Shown in pieces: positions 12,501-22,149 of a stretch of 64,000 nucleotides of DNA (within the stretch, counting starts at the first letter, position 1; each line of letters opens with the position of its first letter). Made by a program: the position numbers and the translations under genes. The DNA comes from Gonatopus flavifemur. Lineage: Eukaryota; Arthropoda; Insecta; Hymenoptera; Dryinidae. The DNA lies in NCBI GenBank assembly GCA_018340375.1, contig JAFFJZ010000003.1, positions 4,030,001 through 4,094,000 of the forward strand, read 5' to 3'. The notes beneath the pieces are model-generated. The model saw only the letters and a program-made list of their open reading frames with translations. It was not told the origin of the DNA and made no database searches.

Positions 12501-15458
12501 ATAAAATCCCATAATACTGAAACAGCATATATTTGGCTTTGAGAGACTTTTATTCGATATTTAAAAGATATCTCATACAATAATCTCGCTCGTCCTGAAG
12601 GTACTTTCGCCTGAGAAGTATAAAAGCTGTTTTCATATTCCTTTCAGAGATCTCCATCATGTTTGCAACATTGTCACAGTTTTTGATATTAACGAGGCTT
12701 GCTTCTCACCCAGTTTTAATCCTAAAGTTTGTATTCTCTGAGAAAAGAGACACCTCGAAATATTGCATCTTTCGTTGAATCGCAATGAATTAATTGTTTA
12801 AGTTGAATTTATTAGAGTGAACCAAGATATCGTAAGAAAATAAAAAAAAACTTGTGGCATGATTCAAAATTCAGCAGAGTTTCATATGGTTTTGAGAAAT
12901 TAGAAAATATACAAAATTGAACGAAATTTGAGAGATTCTATGGAAGGTTAAACCTTTCCTTCATTTATTATTTTATTGATCAAATATCATGATGAGACAT
13001 TACATAATATGTGCTAGATTATTATTGTTTTTTGATCTGATTATTGTATTTTGAATCTTACACCTCATTTCCATGTTACAGAATTATCAGGTTCCGGTTC
13101 TGGTACAAAGGATAGTAGTGGAAACAGATACAAAGGTAATCAATTCATAAAACAATTTTTCCGAGTTGCCTTTCAGTCGTGTTTAAATATCAAAAGGTAT
13201 CAAAAGGATTTCTATCAAAAGGTAAAGGTTTTGTAGGTAATAAAAACAGGTTGATAAACAGTGAAAAATTTTGTGTCACAGGAGGCTCAGTCGGAGTTTC
13301 AAGAGAAACTTTTTGGAGTCCTAAAACAGTTAAGAATCAAGCACTGTTCAAAACTCCCTGAAGATTGTCTCCTTTTCTATCAAAAATGCTTTAGATATTG
13401 ATAAGTTTTGCAACGAAAAACAGAGACTTTTGAATATCTACAAGCTTCACAACCTCGCGAATGTCTAGAATATTCTTACCAGGGTTAACCCTGAACACAT
13501 GTGAATTTTAATCAATCTATCGAACATGCATGATTATTTGAAAACTGTTTCTTCCCCATCTGTGAATTACAATTGAATTTTCTCTGGTAAAACCGTGTTC
13601 CACGTACTTCAAAGGCACCGCATTATTCTACGAGCGTGTGAATATCAAAGCGTTTCAGGATGAGAAGCTCTGGAAACATGATATAGGTACAACACCCTCT
13701 CTGCGTGAACTTTGAGGGTTGATAATTTTCCAAGATATTTCCAAGGCACAGACTGTTATGCAGATATCTTCTTTTATTTGATGTCTTCATGATTTCCTTG
13801 TATATTCAATATGGTAGATCTTTACGTTCCTGTTTCTTGTAAATTTATTTCTGAAACGAAATGAATATTAATTTGATTTTTTTTGAATTTCAAATCGTCT
13901 ATTGAAACGATTCTTTTATGGAAAACAATAACTTTCGAACGTGTAATCCTCATATTCTATTGAAGAGAATTGATTTTTGAACACTCTCACAACACAAGTG
14001 ACATTCAAATTGTTGTCGAGTGAGGATAGGACAGGAACTTTTCAGAGCAAGAATGGAACGTCAAAAGTTTCGAGCAAAAGCGATGAACCTATAATTCGGA
14101 ACAAAAGAGCAACCACAGAAATCTTGGGTTCTTAAAATTCAACAGTGAAAAGCTCGAGCAACAACGAATTGATTCAATAATATCCAATTACGGATCAAAC
14201 ATTGAATAATCAGAAATCATCAATGATTCTATAAAAATATCTTATATAATTATCACATCCCCTGAATCCGATGCTCAATGTAAAGTAGAATAACAACTTA
14301 CCAGGATACATTTAATGATTAGATTTGAAGTATCAAGATGAAAATTAACTTCGTTCTCGGCTTTCTCTAAATTCGATCCTTCGATGTAATTATTTTGTTT
14401 TAATTGTTGTTGTTTTACTACATCAAAGTTCTTCTTAGTTATATCGCTGCGAGTACTCCCACTACGAAAGCAATGTATTTAATCACGTTTGCAAGAGTCA
14501 ATTACTCGAAGGAATATAATTTCATAGTTTTGCGAGTGAATTATCCACTATCGAATTAGAAACGTTCGGATAACTGGTTCTAGTTTCCGTTGTAAGTTTT
14601 ATCAGAATATCTCTGAATTTTTATTCCATTCATATTGATTCTAATGAAATAATGATGTGTAGGAATAGGTTTGTGAGTTGTCAACGATGCTTTGGAACTC
14701 AAGATTATAACTTGAATTAAAAACTTTGTCATTGATCGATATCCAATGATTCCTAGATAATTAAGGGAACTTGATAGCTTCTTTGATAAAATGGAACGAT
14801 GCGTCACGGAGTGCTACGCGTGCTTATAAAATTAATATTCTAAAGTACTTTCATCAGGTTTCCAATACATCTCTTAAGCATCTGGGTCTCCCTTGCTTGC
14901 CCGCTTTAATGGTTCATTTCATAGCAAGAAAACTTTAAACATAACACTCCTATTGAATTTTATGGTTAATCAATGTTTTTACGGTTGTCTCGTTGGATGT
15001 TTTTCTTGGCCATTTATAGAGAACGAATGAGCTCTGCTGAAAAAGTTTTCTCTTTTTTTCTAAGTTGTCGTACAATTGTGTTTTCTAAACTCACAGCAAA
15101 AGTGATCGCAGTTCAGTTTCTTTGAGTAATCGTAGATAATTAATTCCACAAAGTAATTGATTCTTCACATTGACTCCTTGCGCGTGAATAGATTATTTTT
15201 TAACTGTAAGCTTTGAAGGTATGACTTTGTTAAGATCGTGCCGATGTTATATACTTTTGATTTCTGAATATCAATTTATTATATTTTATAGATCTGAAGT
15301 TACGAAGTCACCAGGAAGACGGTGAGAACAAGGTCGATGATTACGATGAATCAAGCGCATCGCTGAAGACGGAATCTCCCGTTCTAGTTATCCTCGCAGT
15401 TATCTTACCATTGTGTCTGCACTACCACCTACAATTGCGGACCTTACATCCAGCCTGA
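3348..15458 (+). CDS. Gene 1: DIP/lachesin-like Ig-domain adhesion protein, six 3' exons (5' end outside window)
   Basis: Spliced gene assembled from exons 3348-3506, 8576-8704, 9525-9662, 10775-10924, 13082-13135 and 15292-15458. All junctions are GT-AG and phase 1, giving about 265 residues that end in a stop. The product has Ig2 (Cys in VTLRC, Trp in ITWRRED, Cys in SYLCIAS), Ig3 (Cys in MTLEC, Trp in NYWTRD, Cys in SYRCVSR), a short Ser/Gly linker, an acidic stretch and a hydrophobic C-terminal segment. The motifs VNRLHMGSYLCIASNGVPP, NQLVGA, SEAYPKSINYW and YKVHMKLTI are hallmarks of insect Dpr-interacting proteins, which are cell-surface neuronal recognition molecules that bind Dpr proteins through Ig1. 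Ig1 and the signal peptide are not in the window and must lie to the left. The family call is secure. I cannot assign a specific DIP member. Gene 2 on the opposite strand is a paralogue. Confidence 0.92.
5751..5850. repeat. Degenerate TAGCT repeat patch
   Basis: Repeated TAGCT/AGCTA words in both orientations (ttagctgtgatagctactc, tagctactatagcaat, cacagctgaaaaatagct). A similar patch occurs at about 37548-37602. It is probably a degraded short inverted-repeat element. Confidence 0.45.
7983..8093 (+). repeat. Dispersed repeat, copy 1
   Basis: Starts with cacacaatgcttttga and ends with actattgcattttcgctg. Two diverged copies lie at 17486-17612 (inverted) and 18047-18172 (direct). The shared order of words includes a central 'atgctcgtatctcaaaaa' segment. 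Confidence 0.6.
8576..8704 (+). CDS. Gene 1 exon: second half of Ig2
   Basis: Acceptor ctgtttccag ends at 8575 and donor gtacgt starts at 8705. The exon is 129 bp, phase 1/1. It encodes the FNITKVNRLHMGSYLC segment with the second Ig2 cysteine, then IASNGVPPSVSKRIMLIVH. It is exactly the length of the gene 2 counterpart at 55769-55897, and 33 of the 42 whole codons give the same residue. This is the most diagnostic DIP-family stretch in the window. Confidence 0.95.
8705..9524 (+). other. Gene 1 intron, 820 bp
   Basis: Between Ig2 and Ig3. It holds a pyrimidine-rich TTC tract at about 9078-9107. An open frame at 9122-9394 is low-complexity and not recognised. Confidence 0.8.
9078..9107 (+). 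repeat. TTC microsatellite
   Basis: Near-perfect TTC repeat in a longer polypyrimidine tract within the gene 1 intron. Confidence 0.7.
9525..9662 (+). CDS. Gene 1 exon: first half of Ig3
   Basis: Acceptor ggttgcag ends at 9524 and donor gtatac starts at 9663. The exon is 138 bp, phase 1/1. It encodes F-APMITVPNQLVGA, then MTLECWSEAYPKSINYW and TRDNNEIVPQ. This is the first strand group of Ig3 with its first Cys and core Trp. The gene 2 homologue at 52139-52276 is the same length, with 30 of 45 residues identical. Gene 1 has DKMT where gene 2 has QNIT, so an N-glycosylation sequon present in gene 2 is absent here. Confidence 0.94.
9663..10774 (+). other. Gene 1 intron, 1.1 kb
   Basis: Splits Ig3. 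Nothing coding was seen. A stretch near 10500-10571 resembles 11512-11582 in the next intron (shared ttttcttc, ttaatt and ctgaat order), so it is a possible low-copy repeat. Confidence 0.7.
10775..10924 (+). CDS. Gene 1 exon: second half of Ig3
   Basis: Acceptor ttttctag ends at 10774 and donor gtaagt starts at 10925. The exon is 150 bp, phase 1/1. It encodes YKVHMKLTIRSV, then DFGSYRCVSRNSLGDTDG with the second Ig3 cysteine and the family's NSLG-TDG ending. The gene 2 homologue at 42227-42376 is also 150 bp, and 29 of 49 residues are identical. Confidence 0.95.
10925..13081 (+). other. Gene 1 intron, 2.2 kb
   Basis: Between Ig3 and the Ser/Gly linker exon. I looked for a counterpart of the gene 2 IPSPTT/poly-Thr exon and found none. 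Confidence 0.65.
13082..13135 (+). CDS. Gene 1 exon: short Ser/Gly-rich linker
   Basis: Acceptor tgttacag ends at 13081 and donor gtaatc starts at 13136. The exon is 54 bp, phase 1/1, encoding Q-LSGSGSGTKDSSGNRYK. It links Ig3 to the membrane-proximal tail. It resembles neither gene 2 linker exon. I support it by splice sites, by phase matching both neighbours and by an open frame. No family motif confirms it, so it is less certain than the Ig exons. Confidence 0.72.
13136..15291 (+). other. Gene 1 intron, 2.2 kb
   Basis: Before the terminal exon. It contains a possible alternative 3' exon at 13282-13361 (see findings). Otherwise it is AT-rich with no recognised content. Confidence 0.65.
15292..15458 (+). 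CDS. Gene 1 terminal exon: acidic stalk and hydrophobic C-terminus
   Basis: Acceptor ttttatag ends at 15291, and the frame closes at a TGA at 15456-15458. It encodes an acidic stretch (QEDGENKVDDYDESSAS), then a 13-residue hydrophobic run VLVILAVILPLCL, then a polar tail of about 12 residues. The hydrophobic run fits a GPI-attachment signal, which is how DIPs are known to be anchored. The polar extension after it is longer than usual for a GPI signal. The terminal exon of gene 2 opens in the same way (Asp, then a Ser- and acid-rich stretch). Confidence 0.82.
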
Positions 15459-15815
15459 GGGAGCCGATTCGGTTCATCGAATCCCTCGCTGTATTCTACG
15501 TTGATTCACAATTCATTCAGATAATTGTCAAACCATCCCTCAGGGGCTCCAAACGACGATGAGATGGTAGACGTCAACGACGATAGACGTCGTGTATGCA
15601 TTGACCATTTGTTATGCAATAACAAGTATAAATATGTGAGATGTGAATATTTATTCTGTGTAAAGTGAAAAAATAAGCCCATGTACGTGATAAGAATGTA
15701 CATGAGAATAGATTTCTCAAGTGAATTTCCATTTTTTTGTTCTTTTCAAAAGGAACAAAAGAAAACCATTAGCATATTGTGATATGATTCACATTTGAAA
15801 ATATGTACATAAAAC

Positions 15816-15834
15816 ATATATATATATATATATA
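15816..15834 (+). repeat. AT dinucleotide run
   Basis: Nineteen bases of alternating A and T in the probable 3' UTR of gene 1, just before the AATAAA. Confidence 0.85.
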
Positions 15835-15852
15835 ATATACATATGTACGTCT

Positions 15853-15858
15853 AATAAA
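15853..15858 (+). other. Polyadenylation signal AATAAA, gene 1
   Basis: Canonical AATAAA about 395 bases after the gene 1 stop, followed by T/G-rich sequence. This is the first convincing signal on this strand after the stop. Confidence 0.55.
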
Positions 15859-17128
15859 GTTCTTGTATGGCTATGTTCGTATATAATAACAGTGTTTAAA
15901 AATGCGAAGATCGCTTCGTACATTAAATTGTTCATATCACGTTGTCATAGATCTAGGATATGTAACATTGTACGTTTGATCGATATTCAATCGAAGTTTG
16001 AATGAATTTTTTTATTTGCTGAATGACAAAATGGAATGGTATTCGAATCCAGATTTAGATAATTCTTAGATCGAGGGAACAATTGACGAGTTTGTGTTTA
16101 TTTTTTCAAATCCTATTCAAATGAATATTCGTTGGATGGTTCATCAAATGGGTGTAAATATAAATAATATGAATAAAAATTATACGATTCACATTATATA
16201 TAAGGATCATAATTCGATTATTTGATGCGAATGAGTTGAATGAGAATTATAATAATGATAAAAAATCTGAATTTTTATATGAAATATCCCAAGTTGAGTA
16301 GCTTAATTGAGATGTGATTTATATGTACATTTATTTTGATTTATTCATTCATTTCTAATTGATGTAGAATTTAGTTATGACGATGCGATGTGAGTTGATT
16401 CAAGACACCTCCGATGTTTCGATACACTGTAAAAAATTATTGTGAAATTTTCCCTCAAAAAATGGTGGTAGCAAAGTTCCTCCATAGATAGGGAATTCTT
16501 CACTATAATTTGGTGGATTTTTTCTTCATTTGCAGAGGGTTCGACACCCAAAAAACAACATAATTCCACAAAGTGATAGGAAAACCTCTCATTTTTGTTG
16601 AAAAAACAATTTCCACCGATAGAATGAAGAAAAACTCCCCACATCTTTTTACAATAACAAAATGTGTCTTTATAGTAAACTCAAATCACTTTCTGATAAT
16701 TTCCAGATCTCTCAAAAAAGGCATCAAAAAGATTTCCGAAATCGATGCATTAGAGAACTTTCTGATATCATTTAGAGAACATAATGAATGTTTGAAATGT
16801 TGAGGGCAAAAATGTTCATTCGATAAATGAATTTTTCCCTCCAAAAGAGTGAGGGTTCACTCAGAACGAAGAAAAATCCTACTCAAAGCGGACTGGCTCA
16901 CTTCTGAGACTCAGTGAAGTGAAACGCTTGATTCTTCACTCTTTCAGATTTAGAGAGTATGATTCACAGAGCACATGCTTTTAGTATTTCCGAATGAGGA
17001 TCTATATCCCACAGAAAAGTTCTCCTATCCATTTTCATAAACTTGCGAAATTTTCATACTTTTTTCCATGTTTGAAGGGAAAAATGGGAAAAAGAATAAA
17101 GAAATGTCACATCGACGAGGGAAAAAGG

Positions 17129-17368
17129 ATCCCTGGTTAAAAGAATCCATTACTTTTGACAAATGAAATTAAATGAGATTTGGCCAGAACATTGTCCGAG
17201 AATCAATGGGATTTGGCCAGATTCAGTGAGATTTGGCGAGAATCGACTGTTCTTTCTGACCAAATCTCATTGACATTTGCTGGATGAGATTCGGCCAGAA
17301 CATTGTCCAAGTTCAACTGTAATTTAGTGAGATTTGGCGAGAATCAATGGTTTTTTTAAATCAGGGAT
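17129..17368. mobile_element. MITE-like element with ATCCCTG termini
   Basis: A 23-bp terminal inverted repeat at 17129-17151 and 17346-17368 matches at 19 of 23 positions (ends atccctg...). The interior carries duplicated words: gagatttggccagaacattg near 17175 and again near 17285 (one base changed), and agtgagatttggcgagaatc at 17225-17244 and again at 17326-17345. No coding capacity, so any transposition would depend on another element's transposase. Confidence 0.65.
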
Positions 17369-17640
17369 TATGATTTCTTCTCGTGCTACTTGAAAGGGAA
17401 AGATGTCGGAAAAGATTATCAAAAAATGATGAAATATCCAAATTATAGAGTCTCCAATAACCATTGATTGGAAATCAATTCAACATTCTGCAGCCAAAAT
17501 GCAATAATTTCCCTTTTGGAAAATCGCTTTGAAGGCTCGATGTTTGAGATATGAGCATTTCGATTTGTTTTTCATATTCACAGCAATCAAAAGCATCGTG
17601 TGATACGCACTTGAGCTTGACATCGTTCGCTAAAGTGGGA

Positions 17641-17756
17641 CCCACATAGCACAAATGATCCAGTAATATTTTCAGAATATTCTGCAACATTCTGGAGATA
17701 TTGTAATATTGTCAGAATATCCTGGAGATATTGACGAGACATTTGTGCTATGTGGG
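17641..17756. mobile_element. Short inverted-repeat element, 116 bp
   Basis: Perfect 17-bp ends: cccacatagcacaaatg at 17641-17657 and its reverse complement at 17740-17756. The interior contains a duplicated motif, cagaatat followed by ctggagatattg. Confidence 0.75.
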
Positions 17757-17840
17757 GAAACACCGAATCTCTGGAGAAAAAATTGAACTATCCTATGATT
17801 GTTTATTTTTGAGTTATCATCAGTTGAAGTTTCTGCGTGT

Positions 17841-17976
17841 CCAGACAGCACAAATTTTTGAATGTTCCAAAGATCTTCACTAGATGTCATAAAGATGTCC
17901 CATGCGACCATTTTCACTGTCTTTAAGATATCTTCGGAAATCTTTTAGACAAAGACAAATTTGTGCTCGTCTGGGG
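17841..17976. mobile_element. Short inverted-repeat element, 136 bp
   Basis: Ends ccagacagcacaaattt (17841-17857) and aaatttgtgctcgtctgg (17957-17974) are inverted with one small difference. The AGCACAAAT core is shared with the neighbouring element at 17641. Confidence 0.7.
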
Positions 17977-19246
17977 ACTGATTGGCTGGAAGCTAAAAAA
18001 TTTCAAATTTCTATGAACTTCAAATTTGAAGAATGATCGGATACTTGTGACACACAATGCTTCTGAGTGATTTGCATCTGGAGAAAGTAATTTTTAATGC
18101 CCATATCTTGGAAATGAAGCCTCTAAAAAATTTTTTTCAAGCGGAGAATTATTGCATTTTGACTGCAGAATGTACCACAGAAATGCGATTGATAAATTCT
18201 GGGGAACCCTGCATATAGTACAATCTACAAAACAATGATCCAAAACTTCACTTTTTTTCCACACGAATAGTAAGTGATTTGAATGCTAAGAGTTATCATG
18301 ATTCACTCACATCACACGTCTACATCGTATTACGAACAAATTGTGACATTATAATCATTTTAGAATAACACACATGAAAATATACACGCGATATACTGTC
18401 AATTTTGAAAGATATGAAAAAATATTTTCATAATCCTCAACATGATTTTTCATATTTCTCAACATTTGTGTCATTCGCGCAAAAGTATGCGAGTATGTAT
18501 GCGTGTATGTATATTTGATTCACGATTCCTATGGAATGATAAAAGTAAGTGAGAAGCATAATAAAATTTGTACCAAAGGTAAATGATAATGATAAAATTA
18601 ATGATAAGATTGTATGATTGAGAGGCTGATGAATAATTAGATCGATAATAACTTATGTATGTATAAAATAAATGTGATTCATTCAAAGATACGTTTCGAA
18701 TATGTACTGGGGTCCTTGTCTTTGGAAAAAGTTGTATATCATTTACGATCCTTGTGCAGAGATCCTTGTCCTTCTTATGGAAGGAAGTTATAGTTGATTT
18801 TATTAGCAATTCAATCAATTCCCACGATAGCTTCGAAAGGAGCTGGGGATCACAAAACTAGGCAATAAATTTTATCCCCCATCTCAACTTCATAATAATG
18901 ATTTGTATCTGGAATTCCGGAGAATTTTCTAATAGTGTTCTTGGACATATGATTAGGTAAAATTGTATTTTTGATTAGATAAAGTCAGGAGGATTTGAAA
19001 GAAATTGAAAATCAACGTCGAAACCATGAGTGCTACTATACCATACGAAAAATAATCTTCGGAAGAAGATCCTTTTGTGATGGAATGATGGCAAGTCAAT
19101 CCTCTTTTGAACCGTTTTAGATTTGAGATCTGGTGGACTTTGGTGTCTTTCATGTTATGCAAATTGGCGGAAACTCTTGAAGAGTTACTGAAGAATCTTA
19201 TCGAGTACTTTTACTCCAAAGGCTGCATGGTGTACCTGTTAGAAAC

Positions 19247-19725
19247 GCCAGGCAAAACTGAACGGGAAATTCTTATCAGGCTTTGAACGATTTCTTCCTC
19301 AAGTAATCCAAGCAAAAACTGACAAACTTTCCACCCGGTTTTGTCTGAAACGACCAATTTGGAACAACCTGTCAGAAACTGACAGTAATTTTGAGGAAAG
19401 TTCTGTTTGGAATTCACAAACTGTAATATCCAGTCAAAAACTGGCGCAAATTTTGCTGCCATATTGTGACGAGATGTTCCAATTTGATAATTTCTAACAA
19501 AGTCGGGTGGAATGTTTGTCAGAGAGGAACCTTTCAACGCCTGATAACAATTTTTCATCCAGTTTTGCCTGGTATTCCAAACTGGCCCACAAGATTGTTT
19601 TCAATCAGTTTTCATAATTTCCGACAAAACCAGGAAGCAAGTTTGTCGGTTTTTCTTTTGCGTGGACTCCACGTGAGAAAAACCGTTCACAACCTGACAA
19701 GAATTTTTATTCAGTTCAACTTGGC
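19247..19725. repeat. Three-unit inverted/tandem repeat cluster
   Basis: A unit of about 100-150 bp occurs once on the plus strand (about 19247-19372, starting gccaggcaaaactg) and twice on the minus strand (about 19475-19573 and 19574-19725). Shared words include ttatcaggc-ttgaa and gacaaac-ttcc-cc-g-tttgt. The long frame at 19466-19945 runs through it and looks like chance. Confidence 0.55.
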
Positions 19726-21206
19726 TTTTTTAACAGAGGACTCGATGGTCTTTTTTATGGTTCTTCATCGATTAAATCCAAAATATGAACGAAAGAGCCC
19801 ACGTCGACTTGGCATTCGTCCCATCATGTGTATTTTAGTCCAAGACAGGGCCGAAGTAAAATCGATGTTTATACACGCCAACGATATCTTTTCAGATACA
19901 TTCGAATATTCCTTCGGCAACTTTGAACATATTCTTGAAGTTTGAATCGTTTATAGGAACAAAACTGAAATTCAAACCCTCAAAATCTGACAGATCATTT
20001 TTTTCTGTTCTTTCAAATCAACCTCTTGACACAGGGAACATCATTTAAAAAATGTACTGCAAAATTTTTGATCTTCAAGAGCTAAGTATTTCGTTATTCG
20101 ATTACCAATCAGACACATTGTTTATGACTTTATTCTAAGTTTACACAAGGACAATGAAGAAGGACAGTTGGAATACTTTATGACAACAATCAATTAAAGA
20201 CCATTTATTTATTTTCTATGCCATCTTTAGTACCTAAAATAAAATTTGTGTACACAACGAATGGAATGAAGATATACGATCAGAATAAACGATCAATCAG
20301 AACTTTGTTCTCACATCACAAATGAATATCGTAAGGATATCTTATTAGATAATTGATTGAATGTCACACCCACACATGCATATACATTACAAATACACTA
20401 ACGGGTTTCATCAACTCATTCAAAGTCTTCGAAAATCCAATGCAAAAATTTGGTATTCTTTGTATTGTGTCTCAAAGTGTTCTTTTTATATTATTAATAT
20501 TATTATTTTTTTTCTTATTTCCTTCATGAATACTGTACATTGAATTTTGATGAAATTTCACATTCTTTCATATTTTCATATTAACCATTCATATTTTCAT
20601 ATCATTTCTAATCGTATTCACTCATATCGGCGGGAAAAAGAGCTTTGCAAGCTACATCGAGATACTTCTTTGGGATTCCTTTTGTTTCCTATGATATACT
20701 TCGACTGGGGTTTTATTTTTTGTTTCCATTTGTTCGTTCCTCTCAGCGGAGAAATGACTATGAAAAGTATAATATGTTATACAATCGGAGTGGGGAAAGT
20801 GTTATGACGTTACGATCATCGCTAGAAAAGCATATTGGTAAGCTCACTCGGATATCTGTTTGTCAATTCGACGACTAAGGATATCACTAAATTACAAATA
20901 GATCTAATTGAAATTCTTCAAATCAACGGTCAGTATTCTTACAATAAATTTCATTATTTTTACTATCAATATCATCTACTACTGTTCTTGGTTTCCTTAC
21001 ATTCCTCATTTGCTTTTCGTTCTATGTACATACAATTCTCCTTTTTTTATTCATATTACAATATATCATTTCAGCAGTAACGAATGTGTGATTCCTTATC
21101 AAATACTTTAAAATACCAAATGTATTTACAATCATCTAAGTCATATAAATGTGTCGTGGATCATCATGGTGATCATCTTTGAATGTCGTGTGCCCACTTA
21201 TATTTC

Positions 21207-21236
21207 ATTATTATTATTATTATTATTGTTATTATT
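21207..21236 (+). repeat. ATT microsatellite
   Basis: ATT repeat with one G interruption. Confidence 0.85.
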
Positions 21237-22008
21237 CCATAAAAATTGTGCTGTTATAATTGTTCGATTATTGAGTAGTTTCGATCTTGTATTGCTTGGG
21301 AAGGGGAGGGAAAGGGGTTTGAATCAACACAATTAAAACAGTTATTAAAATTCTTTTCTTTTCTGGTAGATTCATAATTTTCCATCATCGCGACTGTTAA
21401 CAACTGAGCTTCGTTGCTATATTCAGGCAGTATTTCTATAGTATGGTTCACAATGATCATCCAGTACGAGGAAAAAATCTGCAATCTTGAGTTTTGGATT
21501 AAGTGTAGAATGAAATATCCTCGAACATGTAAATTCGAATCGATGGAAATGAAATGTTGTCTTCGAAGTTCCTAAAACGTTCTAGAGACTGTCAATGTCT
21601 GTATTATGAAAGTTTGGATCGTTTACTGAAACGCGAGCAATTTTATTGATTTCAGATTGTTTTCCAAATACCGTAGAATCTATTCAGACAAATTGCGTTC
21701 GAAATTATTCGTTTCAATAAACGATTTAAACTTCTATAACATAAAAACGTTCCATATCAAATTCCTAGAATGTTTCTGAAACATTAGAGATTCGTACATA
21801 GTATTTTTCAGATTATTAGGATCAGATATCAGCAGTTTCTGTGACTTGTTAGAAATATTTTGCAATATTTTGTTCAGTGGGATATGGAATACGATTACAG
21901 TTTTACTATTTTGAGTATTTAGGTAATTTTTCCATTCAGTGAGGTATTTCGTATACTGCACATTAGAATAATTAGATTAAAAACTCGTTGATATTTGGAT
22001 TTTCTTCT

Positions 22009-22149
22009 CTGCCCTACTGGGAATCCCAATTATGATAGTTTTTCACTAATGCCCAGAATATTATAAGTTCATCGAGATTTGAATAGATTTACAAAGAATT
22101 TTTGAAAATTTTCCAGAGAATTCTCAGAATAATATTTCCACCAGGGTGG
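22009..22149. mobile_element. MITE-like element, 141 bp
   Basis: Ends ctgccctactgggaat (22009-22024) and atttccaccagggtgg (22134-22149) form an imperfect 16-bp inverted repeat. A lone similar end (ttcaccagggt) occurs near 23153. No coding capacity. Confidence 0.5.

Larger units (their letters stand above)
15459..15875 (+). other. Probable 3' UTR of gene 1
   Basis: Non-coding DNA after the gene 1 stop, running to just past the polyadenylation signal. It holds an AT dinucleotide run at 15816-15834. The exact 3' end is inferred, not seen. Confidence 0.5.
17486..18172. mobile_element. Foldback-type composite element with ~125-bp inverted arms
   Basis: The arm at 17486-17612 is the reverse complement of the arm at 18047-18172. 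Both share cacac-atgctt, atatct and attattgcattttg-ctgcagaa in the same order. Between the arms sit two smaller palindromic elements, 17641-17756 and 17841-17976. A single arm-like copy lies far away at 7983-8093. No transposase frame. The structure fits a non-autonomous foldback element, or an element into which smaller MITEs have inserted. Confidence 0.55.

Noticed and set aside
10925..13081. Search for a gene 1 counterpart of the IPSPTT/poly-Thr exon
   Set aside because: No Thr-rich open segment with flanking splice sites was found on the plus strand.
17175..17345. Possible CRISPR-like or satellite array from repeated GAGATTTGGCCAGAA words
   Set aside because: Spacing is irregular, some copies are inverted, and the cluster is bounded by terminal inverted repeats. 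It is the interior of a MITE in eukaryotic DNA.
19466..19945. 159-residue open frame
   Set aside because: It begins inside the three-unit repeat cluster and matches no protein family.
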